Assembly (NCBI GenBank): GCA_965223165.1
Contig: CBDCVQ010000005.1
Coordinates: forward strand, 1-64,000
DNA from: JABDMH01 sp965223165
GTDB lineage: Bacteria; Bacteroidota; Bacteroidia; Chitinophagales; Saprospiraceae
Direction of reading: 5' to 3'
DNA: 64,000 bases
Under the pieces are notes generated by a model. It had not been told where the DNA came from and made no database searches. It saw nothing but the letters and a program-made list of their open reading frames with translations. Positions 34,329 through 43,571 of this stretch are shown piece by piece; position 1 is the first letter of the stretch; the number at the start of each line of letters is the position of its first letter. A program made the position numbers and the translations under genes.

Positions 34329-35624
34329 ATGGCAGTCAATTTGCTTGACATTTTTAGTACGACCGTACGTGATGAACTGGCCAACCAGGCCAGCGGATAT
34401 GTCGGTGAGTCTATTGATCATGTACACTCCGCCATTGAGCTGATCTTCCCATCACTGCTGGCCGGACTCATGCAAAAGGGACAGACTGCCGATGGGGCCA
34501 CTGCGATTCAAGACTATATTCATGACCAAGCCCACCGAGGAGATCAGTTGGACAGACTCGCAGGTCTTTTCTCTGGTGGGGAGCAGACCGATCGGTGGAT
34601 GACGGCCGGCAGCGAGGCCATCTCCTTCCTAGGTAAAGAAGAAGACGAGATCGCAGGCATGGTGCACTCGGTGACTGGTATGGGGCATCCGGCCGCCAAA
34701 TCACTCGCGCAGATGACGGCACCCGTGCTCCTCGAAATACTGGGACGAGAGCTGGACCGCGAGGGCCTCGACAACCAGGGACTATCTCAACTGCTCAAGG
34801 AGCAACAATCCTATCTCTCAGCCGAGATACCCGAACACATATTGAGCACGCTCGGCCTGCCGGCGGCCCCAAAGGCAAAACCGGTACCGGCGAAAACGAC
34901 GCAGACTACCGTAGAAGAAGCTGAACCCGAGGCCGAAGCCCCGCCCGCCAAGGAGAGCTTTCTGCGCAAACTGGCTCCCTGGTCCATCCTGATCACGGTG
35001 GCGTTGGTCCTGCTGGCGGTGATGCAGACCTGTGGAGGTCAGCCGGAAGATGTGATGGCAGACGCACAGGTGCGCTATCAGCGCTTTGCCGCTGAGCGCG
35101 AGGCCGCAAATAAGGGATCCGACGCCTCGGAAGAACCGGAAGCACCCGAAGAGACGGTCGAAAAGCCTCGGCCAACTCCCGCGTCGGCGCTGAAGATCAG
35201 ACAACTACCGGGTGGCCTGGCCCTGGAGGCTACAGAAGGCTCCTTCTTCGATCGCTTGATCGATCACCTGCATGCCGATCAGAATGATCCGACCGTCAAG
35301 TTTACCCTAGATGAGCTGCGCTTTTCTGGCAGTTCGGCCGATCTCTCGCCCACCTCTGTATTCCAGCTCCATGATCTGGCACGACTTATGAAGGTCTACC
35401 CTGGGCTGCAACTACGATTGCAGTGGAGTGGTGAGCCGGCGCCAGCGATGCAGACCACGGCCGATGCGCGGCTGTCAAACGTGAAAGAAGCACTCATGGC
35501 TTGGGGAATCGCCGGACATCGCATCCAAGCAGCTACGAAACAAACAAAAAATCAATCGACCCCCGATACCATCGGAGTCGCAAATGGACAGATGCAACTT
35601 GATCTCTATGTCTTAAAGAAATAG
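34329..35624 (+). CDS. DUF937 protein with membrane helix and OmpA-like C-terminal region
   Basis: A 431-residue protein. Residues about 1-130 match DUF937 (YidB-like; FPSLLAGLMQKGQT and AGLFSGGEQTDRW). A charged linker is followed by one membrane helix (WSILITVALVLLAVMQ, about 220-236), a second acidic linker, and a C-terminal domain (about 310-431). That domain has OmpA-like features: FTLDELRFSGSSADLSPTS, then HDLARLMKVYPGLQLRLQWSG and SNVKEALMAWGI. Bacteroidota often show this DUF937-OmpA fusion, presumably anchored in the inner membrane with the OmpA part contacting peptidoglycan. I start at the ATG at 34329 rather than a GTG at 34314. A clear terminator follows. Confidence 0.85.
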   Translation: MAVNLLDIFSTTVRDELANQASGYVGESIDHVHSAIELIFPSLLAGLMQKGQTADGATAIQDYIHDQAHRGDQLDRLAGLFSGGEQTDRWMTAGSEAISFLGKEEDEIAGMVHSVTGMGHPAAKSLAQMTAPVLLEILGRELDREGLDNQGLSQLLKEQQSYLSAEIPEHILSTLGLPAAPKAKPVPAKTTQTTVEEAEPEAEAPPAKESFLRKLAPWSILITVALVLLAVMQTCGGQPEDVMADAQVRYQRFAAEREAANKGSDASEEPEAPEETVEKPRPTPASALKIRQLPGGLALEATEGSFFDRLIDHLHADQNDPTVKFTLDELRFSGSSADLSPTSVFQLHDLARLMKVYPGLQLRLQWSGEPAPAMQTTADARLSNVKEALMAWGIAGHRIQAATKQTKNQSTPDTIGVANGQMQLDLYVLKK

Positions 35625-35650
35625 AGAAACCGAGGAAAACATCTATAGGG

Positions 35651-35686
35651 AAGGGCGTAGCTATTGCAGCTGCGCCTTTCTTTTTT
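35651..35686 (+). terminator. Rho-independent terminator after the DUF937/OmpA gene
   Basis: An 11-bp stem AAGGGCGTAGC / GCTGCGCCTTT (with two G-T pairs) encloses a 7-nt loop and is followed by CTTTTTT. It lies 27 bp after the stop. Confidence 0.85.
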
Positions 35687-35770
35687 GGTCGTTCTACATT
35701 CTAGTTTGGCCGATTAGCCCGACATCAAAGTCCGAAAGATCGTAATTTGTTAGAGGTCGATCCGCCGTCG

Positions 35771-37027
35771 ATGCTAACAATCGTCCGGCTCCAACGTTTA
35801 TTTGTTATGCGGTGTATTGCTTTGGTGATCCTTATGGTCTGCGTGCGCTGGACCCCGGTCCACGCGCAAGCTGTCCCGCTGCACGAGATCGGAGGCAAAG
35901 TATCTTTTAACTTTGAATCACTCAACGACTTCATCCTTATCGACGTCAAATTTAAGGGCGTCCTACCCCTTCGATTCATCTTTGACACCGGATCTGAGCA
36001 CACCATCCTACTGAAGAAAGAGTACAGCGACTTGCTCGGTGTCAAGTATCACAGACGTATACCGTTGATGGGATCGGACATGTCGCAGGAGATCTATGGA
36101 TACATTGCACGCAACCTCGAGCTGACGATCGAAAATCGAGCCGTGGCCAAGACGGACATCCTCATCCTTGAGGAGGACTACTTGCAGATCGAGGAGTTTA
36201 CGGGCATTCAAATCGATGGCATACTTGGGGCGAATATCTTCCGGCACTTTGTGGTCAATATCAACAACAAGAAGGAGCTGATCACTTTTGAATTGCCCAA
36301 TCGCTTCAAACCACCTCGCTCATTTGACGTCGTGCCGATCAAGATACACAAGAACAAACCCTATATCAACGCGATCGCTCGTCTACCGGCCGATAGCGTC
36401 GACCTCCGACTGCTGCTCGACACGGGTGCAGGACTGCCAGTTTTGCTGTACACCAATACCCATGAAGATCTCGAGCTACCCGACAAAACGATCGTGGGCA
36501 ACCTGGGCATGGGTCTGGGCGGCAATCTTGAGGGCTATGTTGGTCGGCTTGAGTCTTTTGAATTTGGCGGTTTTGAGTATCCCAACATGATTACCAGTTT
36601 TCAAGATCTGGCCATCGATTCGGTGCTGCTGCGCATGCGGCTGCCCCGAAACGGCCTGCTGGGCAATTCCATACTTCGCCGGTTTAATTACTATATCGAT
36701 TATCAGCGGGAGAAACTATACATCAAGCCCCTTAGACGACACAAGAAGAAATTCAACTTTGACAAGAGTGGACTGATTATCGCCGCCACCGGTAGGCATC
36801 TGCGCGATTTCATCATTCAGCGAGTGCTGCCGGGCTCTCCCGCCGAAGAAGCGGGCCTACTACCGGGAGACGTCATCAAGAAACTACGTAAATTGCCGGC
36901 CACCTTTTACTCCCTGGCCGCCATAAACTCTATGCTCTCTGGCAAGGAGGGCAAGAAAATCAGCATCGTGGTGGCTCGGGGAGATCAGCGCATAAAGAAG
37001 AAAATTAAGCTGAGGGTGTTGATCTGA
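35771..37027 (+). CDS. Exported retropepsin-like aspartyl protease with PDZ domain
   Basis: A 418-residue protein with an N-terminal signal (MRCIALVILMVCVRW...HAQA). It carries two retropepsin-like halves, each with a DTG catalytic motif: FIFDTGSEHT near residue 72 and LLLDTGAGLP near 217. Each half has a later hydrophobic-glycine segment (IDGILGANIF and RNGLLGNSIL). A PDZ domain closes the protein (about 335-415, with PGSPAEEAGLLPGDVIKKL). It thus forms a complete two-lobed aspartic protease in one chain. The periplasm is the likely place. The gene after it starts 2 bp downstream. I chose the ATG at 35771 over a TTG at 35747. Confidence 0.88.
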   Translation: MLTIVRLQRLFVMRCIALVILMVCVRWTPVHAQAVPLHEIGGKVSFNFESLNDFILIDVKFKGVLPLRFIFDTGSEHTILLKKEYSDLLGVKYHRRIPLMGSDMSQEIYGYIARNLELTIENRAVAKTDILILEEDYLQIEEFTGIQIDGILGANIFRHFVVNINNKKELITFELPNRFKPPRSFDVVPIKIHKNKPYINAIARLPADSVDLRLLLDTGAGLPVLLYTNTHEDLELPDKTIVGNLGMGLGGNLEGYVGRLESFEFGGFEYPNMITSFQDLAIDSVLLRMRLPRNGLLGNSILRRFNYYIDYQREKLYIKPLRRHKKKFNFDKSGLIIAATGRHLRDFIIQRVLPGSPAEEAGLLPGDVIKKLRKLPATFYSLAAINSMLSGKEGKKISIVVARGDQRIKKKIKLRVLI

Positions 37028-37029
37028 TT

Positions 37030-37521
37030 GTGACCAACAAGCAAGCATCGACCCAGCCACTCGCCATGAGATGGCTCCTCACACTGGAAGCCATCTGGTG
37101 GATACTGGCCGTCGGTGCCTGCTATCTGGTGATCTTTCCCATCACCAGTGTAGCTCCACTCTATCCGTTCTTGTATCCCAATGCCCTGTTTGTCCTGGCG
37201 GCCGTTATTCTGTTCAGGTACATCTTTTTTATGAAGTACAGCTTGATCGCCAGATCACAAGTGGTTAAGGTGGCGCTGATATTTCTATCCATACCGCTGA
37301 TATTTCACTTGGTGAGTCAACTCAACCAGTTTGTCACCACGGCAGATGTCTATGATCACAATGACTACCTGTCGCATCTCAGTGGTAGTAAAAGACAAAA
37401 TCTGGAACAGTACATCCGGACGGAGATGGTGCTATTTGGTACCACGGCCATCATCGCTGGTCTGGCCTTTCCTGTAGCATTGCTTCGCTCGGTCTGGCGA
37501 CAACGCAATCGGCCCGACTAG
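37030..37521 (+). CDS. Hypothetical four-helix membrane protein
   Basis: A 163-residue protein not recognised. Hydrophobic helices are at about 14-37, 48-66, 78-97 and 135-153, with one hydrophilic loop (about 98-132: QFVTTADVYDHNDYLSHLSG). The start is GTG at 37030, 2 bp after the retropepsin stop, so the two are one transcription unit. A role with the protease cannot be judged from sequence. Confidence 0.75.
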   Translation: MTNKQASTQPLAMRWLLTLEAIWWILAVGACYLVIFPITSVAPLYPFLYPNALFVLAAVILFRYIFFMKYSLIARSQVVKVALIFLSIPLIFHLVSQLNQFVTTADVYDHNDYLSHLSGSKRQNLEQYIRTEMVLFGTTAIIAGLAFPVALLRSVWRQRNRPD

Positions 37522-37540
37522 TGATTGTGGCGGCATGCTA

Positions 37541-37700
37541 GTGGAGTTTCGCATTAAATCTTGTAGCTAATTCTAATGTCTTTGGTCCGCATACTTCGTT
37601 GCAAAGCCTCGCCATAGCTAAGGCTATGTCTGTGTTTCGCGCCTCGTCTGCGAACAAAATCCTATTAGAATTATTCAACATATCTAATGCGAAGCTCTAC
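37541..37700. mobile_element. Foldback MITE-like element with TA flanks
   Basis: A 160-bp non-coding element that is a long imperfect palindrome. The left end GTGGAGTTTCGCATTAAAT matches the inverse of the right end GTAGAGCTTCGCATTAGAT, and pairing continues inward through CTAATTCTAATG and the CCATAGC centre. It is flanked by TA on both sides (37539-37540, 37701-37702), as after IS630/Tc1-type insertion. A partial second copy lies at 38561-38616. No transposase is encoded. Confidence 0.75.
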
Positions 37701-37742
37701 TAGCGTCTTGTTATTGTGTAATTTTTATGTTATATCGTTGTC

Positions 37743-37779
37743 AAAAAAAAGCAGCAGAATACTTTTATTCCACTGCTGT
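37743..37779 (-). terminator. Rho-independent terminator of the 115-residue secreted-protein gene
   Basis: On the minus strand CAGCAGTGGAATA pairs with TATTCTGCTGC around a 4-nt loop and is followed by eight T residues. It starts about 28 bp after the stop at 37807. Confidence 0.75.
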
Positions 37780-37806
37780 ATGAAAAAGCTCTACCTCAAC
37801 TAAATC

Positions 37807-38154
37807 TTAATCGGTCTTGAAGGTGATACTCATATTGTAGACGCCTTGCTTAAAGGACTCGTCCTTTACTCTTTTGTAGTTCAGGCGCTGCTTGAGGAAT
37901 GCGTCCAGGTACGGGCTGTCAGCATTGGTCGACACGACGACGATCTCTCGCTTGCCGTTCAGCATAAATTTGAGACGCACCTCTTCGTAATTAATGCCAT
38001 GATCAGCTAGATTTGGTGCCTTCAAGAGCTTGGTCACCATGTCGCGCAGGGCGGATCGTTGTGATTCATCTCCGTCATTGGCAAAGGCTGTTGGCGCAAC
38101 CAGGCAAGAGGCACAAAGGGCAAGTACTAAGCCCGCAAGCTTAACCGTTTTCAT
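37807..38154 (-). CDS. Small exported protein, possibly TonB-C-like
   Basis: A 115-residue protein with a clear signal peptide (KLAGLVLALCASCLVAPTAFA, cleaved after about residue 25). The mature part of about 90 residues has a helix, then two strands around EEVRLKFMLNGKREIVVVS, a helix (PYLDAFLKQRLNYKRV) and a final strand (QGVYNMSITFKT). This alpha/beta order resembles small TonB C-terminal-like periplasmic proteins of Bacteroidota; that is a fold-level guess. It has its own terminator and is monocistronic. Confidence 0.8.
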   Translation of the reverse strand: MKTVKLAGLVLALCASCLVAPTAFANDGDESQRSALRDMVTKLLKAPNLADHGINYEEVRLKFMLNGKREIVVVSTNADSPYLDAFLKQRLNYKRVKDESFKQGVYNMSITFKTD

Positions 38155-38560
38155 AGTTTTTACATTTTTTAGGTTTGAAAATAAGCTGGGGTAAGAATCA
38201 ATACATTGGCAACTGTTTTCGTATCTAAGGACGACAATAACTCAGAGAAAGTTGCAACCCCATTTGGATTTAACGATTAATGGAGAAGCACTTTAGATAA
38301 AACCGTTGCATCAGGGGATAAAGGCATCAAAACCTCTTCAAAAGCCCCTCAACCACCGACAAACGACCTCTATGGATCGGGCAACGCCCCTGCCTGCTAT
38401 CACCCAGCCTCCGGCTCCTCCAGAAGGCCCTTGCATGACTGGCCGGGTTGAATCCCGACCCTATTTTGTATCCAGACATGGCGCACAACATGACCGAACA
38501 AACTCAGAGAGTCGGGCTTTACAATGCGAGAAGCGAGGGAAGCACGACAGCGGGTGGGTA
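38155..38560. other. Intergenic region without a recognised gene
   Basis: About 400 bp upstream of the small exported protein gene and before the partial MITE copy. The first 60 bp are AT-rich and probably hold the promoter of the minus-strand gene. The rest shows no supportable ORF or structure. Confidence 0.4.
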
Positions 38561-38616
38561 GTAGAGTTTCGCATTAAGTCCTGTTGTTAATTCTAATGTC
38601 TTTGGTCCACGCACTC
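38561..38616 (+). repeat. Partial copy of the foldback MITE (left end)
   Basis: About 56 bp with strong similarity to 37541-37596 (shared GAGTTTCGCATTAA and AATTCTAATGTCTTTGGTCC). It again starts right after a TA dinucleotide at 38559-38560. The right half is missing. Confidence 0.75.
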
Positions 38617-38712
38617 CTTGTGCTGATGGCCCGACACCACATAATTATGCGGAAATGTGACGCCCTCACGACGCACAAAAAATTTGCCTATGTTCGGGTC
38701 AAAAGGGCTAGC

Positions 38713-39066
38713 ATGTCACGAGTCAAAGAGTTTAACGACTTTCGCACCAGGATGAATGAGCGCATCCTGGGGCTGGACAACAAGGTGCTAAAACGCTTCT
38801 TCAGCCTGGATAATCAGACCTATCAACCGGGAGCGCTGGATACCAAGACCAAAGAGATGCTGGGGCTGGTGGCCTCCACAGTGCTGCGCTGCGATGATTG
38901 CATCATGTACCACCTCAATACCTGTCATGAGCTGGGGGTCACCACCGAGGAACTGATGGAAATTCTGGCGGTGGCTAATGTGGTAGGGGGCTCCATATGC
39001 ATTCCCCACACTCGGCGGGCCGTCGCATACTGGGATGAGCTGGAGGGGGACCCCACCAGAGATTGA
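38713..39066 (+). CDS. Carboxymuconolactone decarboxylase (AhpD-like) family protein
   Basis: A 117-residue all-helical CMD/AhpD-family protein. It has the redox motif CDDC in VLRCDDCIMYHLN (about residues 57-60) followed by the conserved histidine. The helix ELMEILAVANVVGGSICIPHTRRA is typical. Family members act as peroxidase partners or decarboxylases; the CxxC and histidine favour an AhpD-like redox role. I use the ATG at 38713 because the open frame back to 38584 runs into the MITE fragment. Confidence 0.88.
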   Translation: MSRVKEFNDFRTRMNERILGLDNKVLKRFFSLDNQTYQPGALDTKTKEMLGLVASTVLRCDDCIMYHLNTCHELGVTTEELMEILAVANVVGGSICIPHTRRAVAYWDELEGDPTRD

Positions 39067-39192
39067 CCTGAGTAATGAGCAAACGGCAACAGGGATGGCA
39101 GATTGGACACGGTCATCAAAACGGTACAAATTAATATGCGATCTATTCCTCATATTAAGGTACCTTAGCCCCTTAGCTTAAAGTGGACTTGC

Positions 39193-41451
39193 TTGGACTA
39201 TCTAGCGGAGCTGAATGATGTACAGAGGGAGGCCGTCTCCTGCCTGGACGGACCGGTCATGGTCATCGCAGGACCTGGCTCGGGCAAGACACGAGTACTG
39301 ACCTATCGGATCGCGCACCTGATCAACTCCGGCATCCCACCCTACCGCATCTTGGCGCTTACCTTTACCAACAAAGCCGCCAAGGAGATGAAGGAGCGGA
39401 TCGAGGCGGTAGTCGGACCTTCTGCGCAGGATGTCTGGGCCGGCACCTTCCATTCCATTTTCGCCCGAATCTTGCGGGTCGAAGCCAACAAGGTCGGCTA
39501 TCCCTCCAACTTCTCGATCTATGACAGTCAGGATAGTCGCAATATGGTGGGGCGCATCGTCAAAGAGCTTAACCTCGACAAAAACAACTACCCGGCTAGT
39601 ACCGTCTGTGCGCGGATATCGTCGGCCAAAAGCAATCTGATCACACCAAAACTGTACGTGGCTCAGGAAGACCTCATGCAGAGTGACCGATACAACAATC
39701 GACCCCACTTGCACAACATCTATGCAAAATATGTAGCGCAGTGCAAGCAGGCCGGGGCGATGGACTTCGATGACCTGCTCTACCGCCTATTTGAGTTGCT
39801 GCAAAAGAATCCAGACGATGTCGTAGATAAATATCGAAAGAAGTTTAGCCACCTGCTGGTCGATGAGTTTCAGGACACCAACTACCTCCAGTATCAGATC
39901 ATCAAGAAGCTGGTGAAGTACCCCGGTAGCAAAGAAAACATCTGTATCGTCGGTGATGATGCGCAAAGCATCTATGCCTTTCGCGGCGCTACCATTGACA
40001 ACATTCTCAACTTTCAGAAGGAGTTTCCCAAGCTGTCCGTCTTCAAGCTTGAGCAGAATTATCGCTCTACCACGAGCATTGTCGAGGCCGCCAATCAAGT
40101 CATCCAGCAGAACAGAAAGCAAATCCAAAAGCGGATCTGGACGGATAAACCCGACAACTCCAAAATCAAAGTGATCAAGACCGTCACGGACAATGAGGAA
40201 GGTCGACGCATTGCCGACACCATTGTGGAATACAAAAATCGCTTTCACGTACCCAATGAGGAAATCGCGGTCCTGTATCGGACCAATGCCCAGTCACGGG
40301 TATTTGAAGAGTATCTCCGTCGCTACAACATCCCCTATAAGGTCTTTGGTGGCCTCTCCTTCTATCAGCGCAAAGAAGTCAAGGATCTACTGGCTTATCT
40401 GCGACTCGCGGTCAATCAGCAGGACGAGGAAGCACTGAGGCGAGTGATCAACTATCCCAAGCGTGGCATCGGCAATAGCAGTGTCGAGGCTATCAGCGAC
40501 TACGCACGTGAGCGTGAAATCTCTCTCTGGCAGAGCGTCAAGGAGTGCCCTCTAAAGCCCAGAGCTCGCAAGCTCGTCGATGGGTTTGCATCGCTCATTG
40601 AGGGCTTTGCCGAGCGGGCTTCCAACGCCACAAGCGCCTTTGAGGCAGCCAGCTATATCGCCCATGCTACCCGCATCATCGATACCCTGCGGGCCGACAA
40701 TTCGCTGGAAGGGATCGGCCGATTGGAAAATCTGACCGCCCTGCTTGATGGCATCAAAGAATTTAGCGACGACGACGAGGTCGATGACCAACGGCTGACC
40801 GAGGACAAGTCGCTGGCTACCTACCTCCAAAACATAGCGCTGGTGACCGACCTGGATGAAAACGACAACAATCGCGACTATGTCACCCTGATGTCTGTAC
40901 ATTCAGCCAAGGGACTGGAATTTGATGCCGTCTTTGCGGTGGGACTCGAAGAGAAGATATTCCCGTCTGCACAGGCGCTCGATACCGAGGACGGCATAGA
41001 TGAAGAACGGCGGCTGTTTTTTGTGGCCATCACCCGGGCGCGAAAATTCCTCACATTGAGTTTTGCCGGCGCGAGATACCGCTACGGCAAGATCGTGCAA
41101 AACAAGCCCAGCCGCTTTCTAAATGAGATCGCACCCGAGCTACTGGATGGAACCGTGCGACGGCCGGTCGCACCCACAGTCGAGGGTCAACGGGCCAAAA
41201 TTCAAGGCAACTTTGCCCCGAGAGCTACCCGTGCCAAGACCGCCGTGGCGGTGCCCAAAAACTTCGTAGCAGCCGCTCCCCACGAGATCAACGCAGGAAT
41301 GAAGGTGAAGCACCTAAAGTTTGGCAAGGGTAAAGTGCTAAGCATCGACGGATACAATGATGCCAAGGTGGCCACGATCTTTTTCCAAGGTATTCACAAT
41401 CCGCGCCGACGAATCATGCTGAAATTTGCCAAGCTGCAAATTATAGACTGA
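39193..41451 (+). CDS. pcrA: UvrD/PcrA-type ATP-dependent DNA helicase
   Basis: A 752-residue SF1A 3'-5' helicase. Motifs: LNDVQREAV at the start, Walker A GPGSGKTRVLTYR near residue 29, VDEFQDTNYLQY near 223, GDDAQSIYAFRGA near 257, EQNYRST near 290, VMSVHSAKGLEFD near 575 and VAITRARK near 615. The C-terminus has the PcrA-type Tudor-like domain (GMKVKHLKFGKGKVLSIDG) that binds RNA polymerase. It acts in nucleotide excision repair and conflict resolution. The start is TTG at 39193; no ATG occurs nearby in frame. queG follows after 4 bp. Confidence 0.95.
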   Translation: MDYLAELNDVQREAVSCLDGPVMVIAGPGSGKTRVLTYRIAHLINSGIPPYRILALTFTNKAAKEMKERIEAVVGPSAQDVWAGTFHSIFARILRVEANKVGYPSNFSIYDSQDSRNMVGRIVKELNLDKNNYPASTVCARISSAKSNLITPKLYVAQEDLMQSDRYNNRPHLHNIYAKYVAQCKQAGAMDFDDLLYRLFELLQKNPDDVVDKYRKKFSHLLVDEFQDTNYLQYQIIKKLVKYPGSKENICIVGDDAQSIYAFRGATIDNILNFQKEFPKLSVFKLEQNYRSTTSIVEAANQVIQQNRKQIQKRIWTDKPDNSKIKVIKTVTDNEEGRRIADTIVEYKNRFHVPNEEIAVLYRTNAQSRVFEEYLRRYNIPYKVFGGLSFYQRKEVKDLLAYLRLAVNQQDEEALRRVINYPKRGIGNSSVEAISDYAREREISLWQSVKECPLKPRARKLVDGFASLIEGFAERASNATSAFEAASYIAHATRIIDTLRADNSLEGIGRLENLTALLDGIKEFSDDDEVDDQRLTEDKSLATYLQNIALVTDLDENDNNRDYVTLMSVHSAKGLEFDAVFAVGLEEKIFPSAQALDTEDGIDEERRLFFVAITRARKFLTLSFAGARYRYGKIVQNKPSRFLNEIAPELLDGTVRRPVAPTVEGQRAKIQGNFAPRATRAKTAVAVPKNFVAAAPHEINAGMKVKHLKFGKGKVLSIDGYNDAKVATIFFQGIHNPRRRIMLKFAKLQIID

Positions 41452-41455
41452 CGTC

Positions 41456-42403
41456 GTGGCCGACGCAGCCAAGCATACGGAGATGATCCGAGTGGCCGCA
41501 CGCGATCACGGATTCAGCCACGTAGGTTTTTCAAAAGCCCAGCGCCTGGACGAGGCTGCTCGGCGCCTGGAAGATTGGCTCAAGGCCGGATACCATGGCG
41601 CGATGGGCTATATGGCCAATCACTTCGAAAAGAGAGTGGACCCCACCCAGCTAGTGCCCGGCGCCAAGTCCGTGATCACCCTCCTCTGCAATTACCACAG
41701 CGCAGAGCGGCAGACCGATCCCGAGGCACCCAAGATCGCCAGCTATGCCTTGGGAGAGGATTACCACTTTGTGATCAAGCGCAAACTCCGGGCCTTGATG
41801 ACCACCTTGGAGGAGCAGATTGGAGCGGTGCAAGGTCGTTGCTTTGTCGATTCCGCACCGGTCATGGAGCGCGAGTGGGCCCAGCGGAGTGGCGTAGGAT
41901 GGATTGGCAAAAACACGTTGCTCATCCACCCTCAAGCTGGATCATACTTCTTTTTGGCTGAAATCATCTCCGACCTGGAGGTGGTGCCCGACCATCCCAT
42001 ACGCGACCATTGTGGTACCTGCACCCGATGCATAGACGCCTGTCCTACCGATGCGATTTCGCCCGCAGGGTACATCCTCGACGGCAGCAAATGCATCTCC
42101 TATCTCACCATCGAACTCAAGGACAACATACCATCCGAGTTCGCTGGTCAAATGGATAACTGGATGTTTGGTTGTGACATCTGTCAGGAAGTCTGCCCCT
42201 GGAATCGCTTTGCCACGCCCCATCAAGAGACCGCCTTCGAGCCCAGCGCCGAACTGCTAGATATGTCGGCCCGCGAATGGCATGAGATCACGGAGGATGT
42301 GTTTCGACGGATCTTCAAGAAGTCTGCCGTAAAGCGCACCAAGTTTAAGGGCCTCAAACGCAACCTAGCCTTTCTCAAAACCGCAGGCCAAAGCAATGCC
42401 TAG
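41456..42403 (+). CDS. queG: Epoxyqueuosine reductase QueG
   Basis: A 315-residue cobalamin- and Fe-S-dependent enzyme that makes queuosine in tRNA in the last step of the pathway. Seen are YHGAMGYMANHFEKRVDP near residue 42, the catalytic-region VDSAPVMEREWAQRSGVGWIGKNT near 130, and two 4Fe-4S sets, CGTCTRCIDACPTDAI near 186 and CDICQEVCPWNRF near 240. The HEAT-like C-terminal extension found in some QueG is absent. The start is GTG at 41456 in an operon with pcrA. It overlaps the convergent DUF4197 gene by 4 bp. Confidence 0.95.
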   Translation: MADAAKHTEMIRVAARDHGFSHVGFSKAQRLDEAARRLEDWLKAGYHGAMGYMANHFEKRVDPTQLVPGAKSVITLLCNYHSAERQTDPEAPKIASYALGEDYHFVIKRKLRALMTTLEEQIGAVQGRCFVDSAPVMEREWAQRSGVGWIGKNTLLIHPQAGSYFFLAEIISDLEVVPDHPIRDHCGTCTRCIDACPTDAISPAGYILDGSKCISYLTIELKDNIPSEFAGQMDNWMFGCDICQEVCPWNRFATPHQETAFEPSAELLDMSAREWHEITEDVFRRIFKKSAVKRTKFKGLKRNLAFLKTAGQSNA

Positions 42404-43107
42404 CTCGGACGATCCTGCTTGGCAAACACCCGCTTGAGAAGATCCGTCACCCGCTTGGCCGGATCCTGCCGGATGGCCAGCTCCTCCTTTGCTACCATCG
42501 AAAAAAGGCCACCCAGCGCCTCGTGAGTGACATAGTCGTCCAGACGGGGATTGACTTCCTCTACCAAGGGAATCTTGTTGTACGCAGTCACTGCCTTTTC
42601 CCAGTACTCTATCGCATTAAACTTGTCGAGTGAGGTGACGATCTCGGGTTGAAAGGCCTCATACAAAGGATCATAAGTGGCCCCTTTTAAAAATTGTGTC
42701 GCGGCATTCTTCTCTCCCATCAGGATATTCATCGCGTCGTCAAAGGTGATGCCCTTGATGGCATCGACAAAGATAGGCTTGGCCTGCTTCGCCGCGTCTT
42801 CGGCTGCACGATTCAATTTTTGCACGATGACTTCCTCCACGTCTGAAAACCCCGGTATGAACTTGAGCTTGTCGGTCACCTTGCGTGCCTCTTCGGGCAG
42901 GAGAATCTTGTAGGTGCTCTGGTAGTATCCATCCTTCTGAGAAAGAAGGTCCGAACCCTTGGATATCCCAATCGTAAGTGCCTCCTTTAGACCGGCAGAC
43001 ACCTCCGCCAAAGAAGGCTCTCCCAGCACCGACTTTTGCACTTCCTGCAGTACGTCGCATGAGGACAACATCAAAACAGCAATCAGGAGTGGTGTACGAT
43101 ACAACAT
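42400..43107 (-). CDS. DUF4197 lipoprotein
   Basis: A 235-residue DUF4197 protein. The signal has a lipobox LSSC with cysteine at residue 17, so it is probably a lipoprotein. The family core has VSAGLKEALTIGISKGSDLLSQKDGYY near 37, LPEEARKV near 72 and VTHEALGGLFSMVAKEE near 192. DUF4197 is widespread in Gram-negative bacteria with no established function. It lies between queG (convergent) and folB (70 bp upstream on the same strand). Confidence 0.9.
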   Translation of the reverse strand: MLYRTPLLIAVLMLSSCDVLQEVQKSVLGEPSLAEVSAGLKEALTIGISKGSDLLSQKDGYYQSTYKILLPEEARKVTDKLKFIPGFSDVEEVIVQKLNRAAEDAAKQAKPIFVDAIKGITFDDAMNILMGEKNAATQFLKGATYDPLYEAFQPEIVTSLDKFNAIEYWEKAVTAYNKIPLVEEVNPRLDDYVTHEALGGLFSMVAKEELAIRQDPAKRVTDLLKRVFAKQDRPS

Positions 43108-43176
43108 AATCGTCTTGTTTTTAGAGAAGAACGTTCTTTGGAGGGACGACTAAGTTATGAAAAACATAAATCGGAG

Positions 43177-43527
43177 CTAGCCCCGCACTTCCACCATCGC
43201 ATGATCCACCAGCCCACCCAGCAATGGGTGTTTTTTGCGGATCACCACGGTATAGCGGGCAGCGTCATCCAATTGATTCTTGAGTCGATCCAGAATACTG
43301 TCTGCGACCGACTCAATCAAGCGACGCGGCTTGGACATCTCGTCCTGACAGATCGAGTAGATATCCTCGTAGTTTAGCGTGTTTTCCAGCTGATCCTCCA
43401 TGCTTCCGGTCGGCCACGACTTCTCCGCGATGATGTCAATCTCATAGTTGTTGCCCACGGACTGTTCCTCTGCATAATAGCCGTGAAAGCTGTGAAACTG
43501 CATACCCTTTAAGGCGATAATGTTCAT
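43177..43527 (-). CDS. folB: Dihydroneopterin aldolase FolB
   Basis: A 116-residue tunnel-fold enzyme that splits dihydroneopterin to hydroxymethyl-dihydropterin in folate synthesis. Marks are LKGMQFHSFHGYYAEEQ at residues 6-22, with the usual glutamate and tyrosine region, LNYEDIYSIC near 58, RLIESVADSILDRL near 72, and a C-terminal VRKKHPL-type segment (VIRKKHPLLGG) near 95 with the catalytic lysine. I start at the ATG at 43527; the longer frame from 43614 adds non-conserved residues. Confidence 0.92.
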   Translation of the reverse strand: MNIIALKGMQFHSFHGYYAEEQSVGNNYEIDIIAEKSWPTGSMEDQLENTLNYEDIYSICQDEMSKPRRLIESVADSILDRLKNQLDDAARYTVVIRKKHPLLGGLVDHAMVEVRG

Positions 43528-43571
43528 GGCTCCGGATTCGTGATTAGGGTAGGTAATCGGCGGTTTAATAA

